A stretch of 64,000 bases of DNA from an uncultured Bacteroides sp. (GTDB taxonomy: Bacteria > Bacteroidota > Bacteroidia > Bacteroidales > Bacteroidaceae): positions 1-64,000 of the forward strand of contig CAUHML010000005.1 in the NCBI GenBank assembly GCA_959606905.1. The letters are read 5' to 3'. This document shows, piece by piece, positions 62,478 through 64,000 of this stretch; position 1 is the stretch's first letter, and every line of letters starts with the position of its first letter. The notes under the pieces were generated by a model that saw only the letters and a program-made list of their open reading frames with translations, did not search any database and was not told where the DNA came from. Position numbers and translations under genes: made by a program.

Positions 62478-63269
62478 CTATCCTTCTTGGGATGTCACGC
62501 CAATGCGATCTAATGCATTTCGAGTAATCTCAATCCCCGTCTCTACAATGGACTCTGCATGATGAAACTCCAGCATATCATAAGCATTGCCGGACATCCG
62601 TATTAATATGTCCGGCTGACAGCGTTCTATCTGATAACGAGTAATTTGTTGCATCATCATTCTTGAAGATTCTGTCAACAGATTATAAGGACTCATCTTC
62701 TTTCTCTTTCCGCAATCAACCGGTGCATTCACATCGACTGCTATCAAAATATCTCCTTCGGTGCGATGTACATGATTGAGCGGGAGGGGATTCAAGATCC
62801 CCCCGTCAATCAATACCATGCCGTCTTTCCGCAAAGGGCGGAAAAGCATTGGTATGGAAATGGATGCGCGGATAGCCTCATGTAAGCTGCCACTATCGAA
62901 TCTCACCTCCTGATCACAAACAATATTGGTGGCCATGGCAACATAAGGAATCGGCAAGTCCTCGATGTTCATATCGGGGATTATCTCCTTTAACTCTTTG
63001 ATGAAGCGATCTCCTTTCACCAGTCCGTCCCGACTTAATGTGAGGTCTGCCAGTTCCCACATCTTGCGCTTATCCCAGCTATACAGCCATTCTTTGCATT
63101 CTTCCAGTTTTCCCGAAGCATACATCGCTCCCACCATTGCTCCCATTGAACTTCCGGCAATAGAAGTTATTTCATAATTGTGACGTAATAATTCTTCTAT
63201 GACTCCAATATGTGCAATACCACGCGCACCACCCATAGAAAGGACTAATGCTACTTTCTGTTTTCCCAT
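62478..63269 (-). CDS. Patatin-like phospholipase
   Basis: This 263-residue protein has the patatin catalytic dyad: oxyanion-hole MGGARGIAHIGVIEELL near residue 12, nucleophile elbow AGSSMGAMVGAMYASGK near 38 (Ser in GxSxG), and the Asp in VLIDGGILNPLPL near 152. Without a signal peptide or barrel it should be cytoplasmic or peripheral. The family hydrolyses acyl esters of phospholipids; the physiological role is not known. Confidence 0.88.
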   Translation of the reverse strand: MGKQKVALVLSMGGARGIAHIGVIEELLRHNYEITSIAGSSMGAMVGAMYASGKLEECKEWLYSWDKRKMWELADLTLSRDGLVKGDRFIKELKEIIPDMNIEDLPIPYVAMATNIVCDQEVRFDSGSLHEAIRASISIPMLFRPLRKDGMVLIDGGILNPLPLNHVHRTEGDILIAVDVNAPVDCGKRKKMSPYNLLTESSRMMMQQITRYQIERCQPDILIRMSGNAYDMLEFHHAESIVETGIEITRNALDRIGVTSQEG

Positions 63270-63421
63270 AATAAATCCATTTTCTACAAAGGAAACAAAT
63301 TCCGGAGAAAAAAGTCGGTTGGAAACATATAATTATCGCAAATTACTATTCGCCTTGCAGCATTTCACTGTTTACCCCAGGGATTAGGAACTTTTATCCC
63401 GGGAGTTATCGACAACGAACC

Positions 63422-63477
63422 CATAGTGACGCTGTTCCAGCTATATAGAGACACTATACCCGACACATACCGTCACT
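63422..63477 (+). repeat. Cluster of ATAGTGACG motifs, site B
   Basis: ATAGTGACGCT at 63423-63433, an AGACACTATA element in the middle, and CGTCACT at 63471-63477 resemble site A at 21771-21853. This cluster sits in the 321-base gap 63270-63590 between patatin-like and GH92 genes, which otherwise holds only the terminator described next. Confidence 0.5.
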
Positions 63478-63509
63478 CTTTTTTATCGGGAACAACAATC
63501 AATATAAAT

Positions 63510-63553
63510 GTAATAAAAAATGGGCTGCCGAACCCTGAAAAGTCCGACAGCCC
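63510..63553 (-). terminator. Terminator of the GH92 gene
   Basis: On the minus strand GGGCTGTCGGA pairs with TTCGGCAGCCC (63522-63553, about 11 pairs with two wobbles), then ATTTTTTATT. It lies 37 bases after the GH92 stop. Confidence 0.85.
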
Positions 63554-63590
63554 TGTCAACCCAAAAACGATACCTATGAAACACTGTGTG

Positions 63591-64000
63591 TTACTTTAAA
63601 TCAAATAATATACGTTGACTATGAACCAGTTCATCATGCGTGATACGGTATTGATTGAATTTCTTTCCGTTCAATAACACCTTGTTAATATATAAAGTTC
63701 CCGGTTGAGTGCGATTGCTTTCTATCACTAATTCTTTTTCCTTATACCATTTCGGATCTAAACGAATAGTCACTCTATTGAATACAGGAGTCGTTAATGT
63801 ATATTCCGGCAATCCGGGACAATCGGGATAAAAACCAATCATATTAAAAATAGCCCATGCAGACATTGTCCCTGTATCATCATTACCGGGAATACCATTC
63901 GGCTTCGTTGTAAAGTACTTATCCAACAGCCGTTGTGTTTCTTTCTGCGTGCGCCATTCCTCTCCTCTAAAATAAGAGAATAAATGAGCATAGGCAATAT
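63591..64000 (-). CDS. GH92 alpha-mannosidase-like enzyme, C-terminal part
   Basis: The frame is open to the window edge, so only about 136 C-terminal residues are seen. They contain FTTKPNGIPGNDDTGTMSAW, then MIGFYPDCPGLPEYTLTTP, strongly typical of family GH92, whose members remove alpha-linked mannose using calcium. The Asp pair in GNDDTG is part of the conserved catalytic region. The 5' end, signal peptide and N-terminal domain lie to the right of the window. It ends with a proper terminator and no sign of decay in the visible part. Confidence 0.88.
   Translation of the reverse strand, partial: IAYAHLFSYFRGEEWRTQKETQRLLDKYFTTKPNGIPGNDDTGTMSAWAIFNMIGFYPDCPGLPEYTLTTPVFNRVTIRLDPKWYKEKELVIESNRTQPGTLYINKVLLNGKKFNQYRITHDELVHSQRILFDLK

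Overview
The window is chromosomal DNA from a member of the Bacteroidota, almost certainly a gut Bacteroides (no species call attempted). The evidence is the Bat aerotolerance cluster, a HU protein fused to a LysM domain, DUF4295 beside rpmG/rpmB, an archaeal-type ProRS, one-protein hybrid two-component regulators with AraC output, GH92 and GH95 sequences, and at least twenty promoters matching the Bacteroides -7 box TAnnTTTG.

Region 1 (1-16 kb, all minus strand) is housekeeping. From right to left: tsaD, cinA, rpmB, rpmG and a DUF4295 protein, closed by a strong terminator; then ftsY, rimO, a HU protein and a membrane HU-LysM protein; then the eight-gene moxR-DUF58-membrane protein-batA-batB-batC-batD-batE operon, closed by a terminator at the left edge.

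Region 2 (16-29 kb) is envelope and signalling: tamB on the plus strand with an unusual start, two PepSY-like exported proteins, a NEW3-domain exported protein followed by an ABC ATPase and permease, a convergent OmpR-type response regulator/histidine kinase pair, proS and tRNA-Gly(CCC).

Region 3 (29-44 kb) starts with a TolC-HlyD-permease-permease export operon lacking its own ATPase, then a full-length hybrid two-component regulator. Opposite it runs a tight five-gene operon: membrane polyferredoxin, ferredoxin-linked aldo/keto reductase, DUF1893 protein, TonB-dependent receptor and an ECF-like S component. This is the most coherent uncharacterised module in the window and looks like uptake of a small compound coupled to redox chemistry.

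Region 4 (44-57 kb) is mixed: a FucP-type sugar permease, a DUF2723 membrane protein with DUF3098, a TPR membrane regulator, a HAD hydrolase and SDR pair, a two-gene ThrE exporter, a thioredoxin-like lipoprotein and a GNAT acetyltransferase. It also holds a probable frameshifted small gene and a candidate small RNA.

Region 5 (57-64 kb) looks eroded: a creatininase-family amidohydrolase, remnants of a decayed gene, a short hybrid regulator with a degenerate kinase domain, a DUF2807 protein, the N-terminal stub of a GH95 enzyme, an SDR with its own promoter, a patatin-like phospholipase, and the C-terminal part of a GH92 mannosidase running off the right edge.

All family calls come from reading the translations. 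No database search was possible.
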